This document shows, one piece after another, positions 6,650-6,968 of a DNA stretch of 6,968 nucleotides. The notes under the pieces were generated by a model that saw only the letters and a program-made list of their open reading frames with translations, searched no databases and was not told where the DNA came from. This DNA comes from Armatimonadota bacterium (lineage in GTDB: Bacteria; Armatimonadota; Zipacnadia; Zipacnadales; JABUFB01). Both the position numbers and the translations under genes were made by a program. Position 1 is the stretch's first letter, and each line of letters begins with the position of its first letter. The stretch is from contig JAGPGE010000308.1 of NCBI GenBank assembly GCA_018056145.1, forward strand, positions 1 through 6,968, read 5' to 3'.

Positions 6650-6968
6650 CTACTCGAAGGCGCTCGCATCGGGTTCGGTCGCGGCGGCCCGCGGCTGTTG
6701 CTCATCCGAGGGCGGGTTCAGCCACGAGCGGATCAGCTCGCGCAGGGCGTTCTCCACGGACTGGTTGATGGCCTGGGTCGCTCCGGGGCAGGAGACGCAC
6801 TGCGTTCCGGGCAGGTCGCGCATCTGGCCGACTTTCCGCGCGATGTTCTCCTGGACGGAGGCTTCCAGCACATTACCGACCGGTTCAGGCCGGCAGGTGG
6901 CATGCCCCCCGCACCAGTACTGAGCGCCGTCGGGCAGGATGAAGGCCTGCGTCGGACCCACGTAGCAG
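6650..6968 (-). CDS. C-terminal end of a probable radical SAM protein with a SPASM/twitch-like cysteine motif, partial (N-terminus beyond the right edge)
   Basis: The minus-strand frame is open from the right edge to TAG at 6652-6650, about 105 residues. It continues past the possible GTG at 6961 (with Cys-Tyr codons before it), so this is the end of a larger gene rather than a small one. The cysteines read C-x12-G-x4-C, then C-x5 later another Cys (HATC), a 31-residue gap, and CVSC. The first part fits the CX9-15GX4C signature of SPASM and twitch domains, and the final CxxC could complete an auxiliary [4Fe-4S] site. ILPDGAQYWC and EPVGN also resemble the usual 'pDG...C...GN' layout in this region. 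The later CX5CX3C part of a full SPASM domain is absent, so a twitch-like or reduced domain is more likely. The radical SAM CxxxCxxC core would lie outside the window, so the family call is an inference. The tail is Ala/Pro/Glu-rich and probably disordered. Confidence 0.7.
   Translation of the reverse strand, partial: CYVGPTQAFILPDGAQYWCGGHATCRPEPVGNVLEASVQENIARKVGQMRDLPGTQCVSCPGATQAINQSVENALRELIRSWLNPPSDEQQPRAAATEPDASAFE

Noticed and set aside
6650..6961. A complete 103-residue small gene starting at GTG 6961
   Set aside because: The frame remains open to the window edge and the residue just upstream is a cysteine that completes the CX12GX4C motif, so GTG 6961 is an internal codon.

Overview
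The window is GC-rich bacterial DNA with strong G/C preference at third codon positions. It holds six protein-coding genes, two of them cut by the window edges. I see no RNA genes, mobile elements, CRISPR arrays or long repeats. The gene mix (large secreted beta-rich protein, DUF3179 protein, Gfo/Idh/MocA protein with an EVP motif, radical-SAM-like tail) suggests an environmental bacterium of the Armatimonadota/Planctomycetota type. That placement is a weak inference from gene style; there is no marker gene to test it.

Layout. 1-1591 (minus): at least 530 codons of a secreted protein of unknown function, running off the left edge, with a galactose-binding-like beta-sandwich in the middle. 1592-1701: divergent intergenic region with a candidate promoter for the minus-strand gene. 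1702-2868 (plus): membrane-anchored or exported DUF3179 protein lacking the family's usual CPLC motif. 2869-2977: short gap with a hairpin just after the stop codon. 2978-4381 (plus): glmU, probably starting at a TTG codon. 4389-5390 (plus): rmlB-type dTDP-glucose 4,6-dehydratase, 7 nt after glmU. 5391-5539: 149-nt gap with a compact hairpin and no gene. 5540-6646 (plus): Gfo/Idh/MocA protein with residues like those of GH109 NAD-dependent glycosidases. 6650-6968 (minus): C-terminal end of a protein with a SPASM/twitch-like cysteine pattern, converging on the previous gene with only 3 nt between stop codons.

Working together. glmU and rmlB are the only clear functional pair. GlmU makes UDP-GlcNAc for peptidoglycan and other envelope glycans; RmlB makes dTDP-4-keto-6-deoxyglucose, the entry to deoxysugars such as rhamnose. 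Their tight spacing suggests co-transcription for envelope sugar supply. The other genes have no evident shared pathway. I find no strong case for a wholly new system. The most checkable oddities are a missing phosphate-binding lysine in the GlmU acetyltransferase site, the missing cysteines in the DUF3179 protein, and the glycosidase-like signature in the Gfo/Idh/MocA protein.
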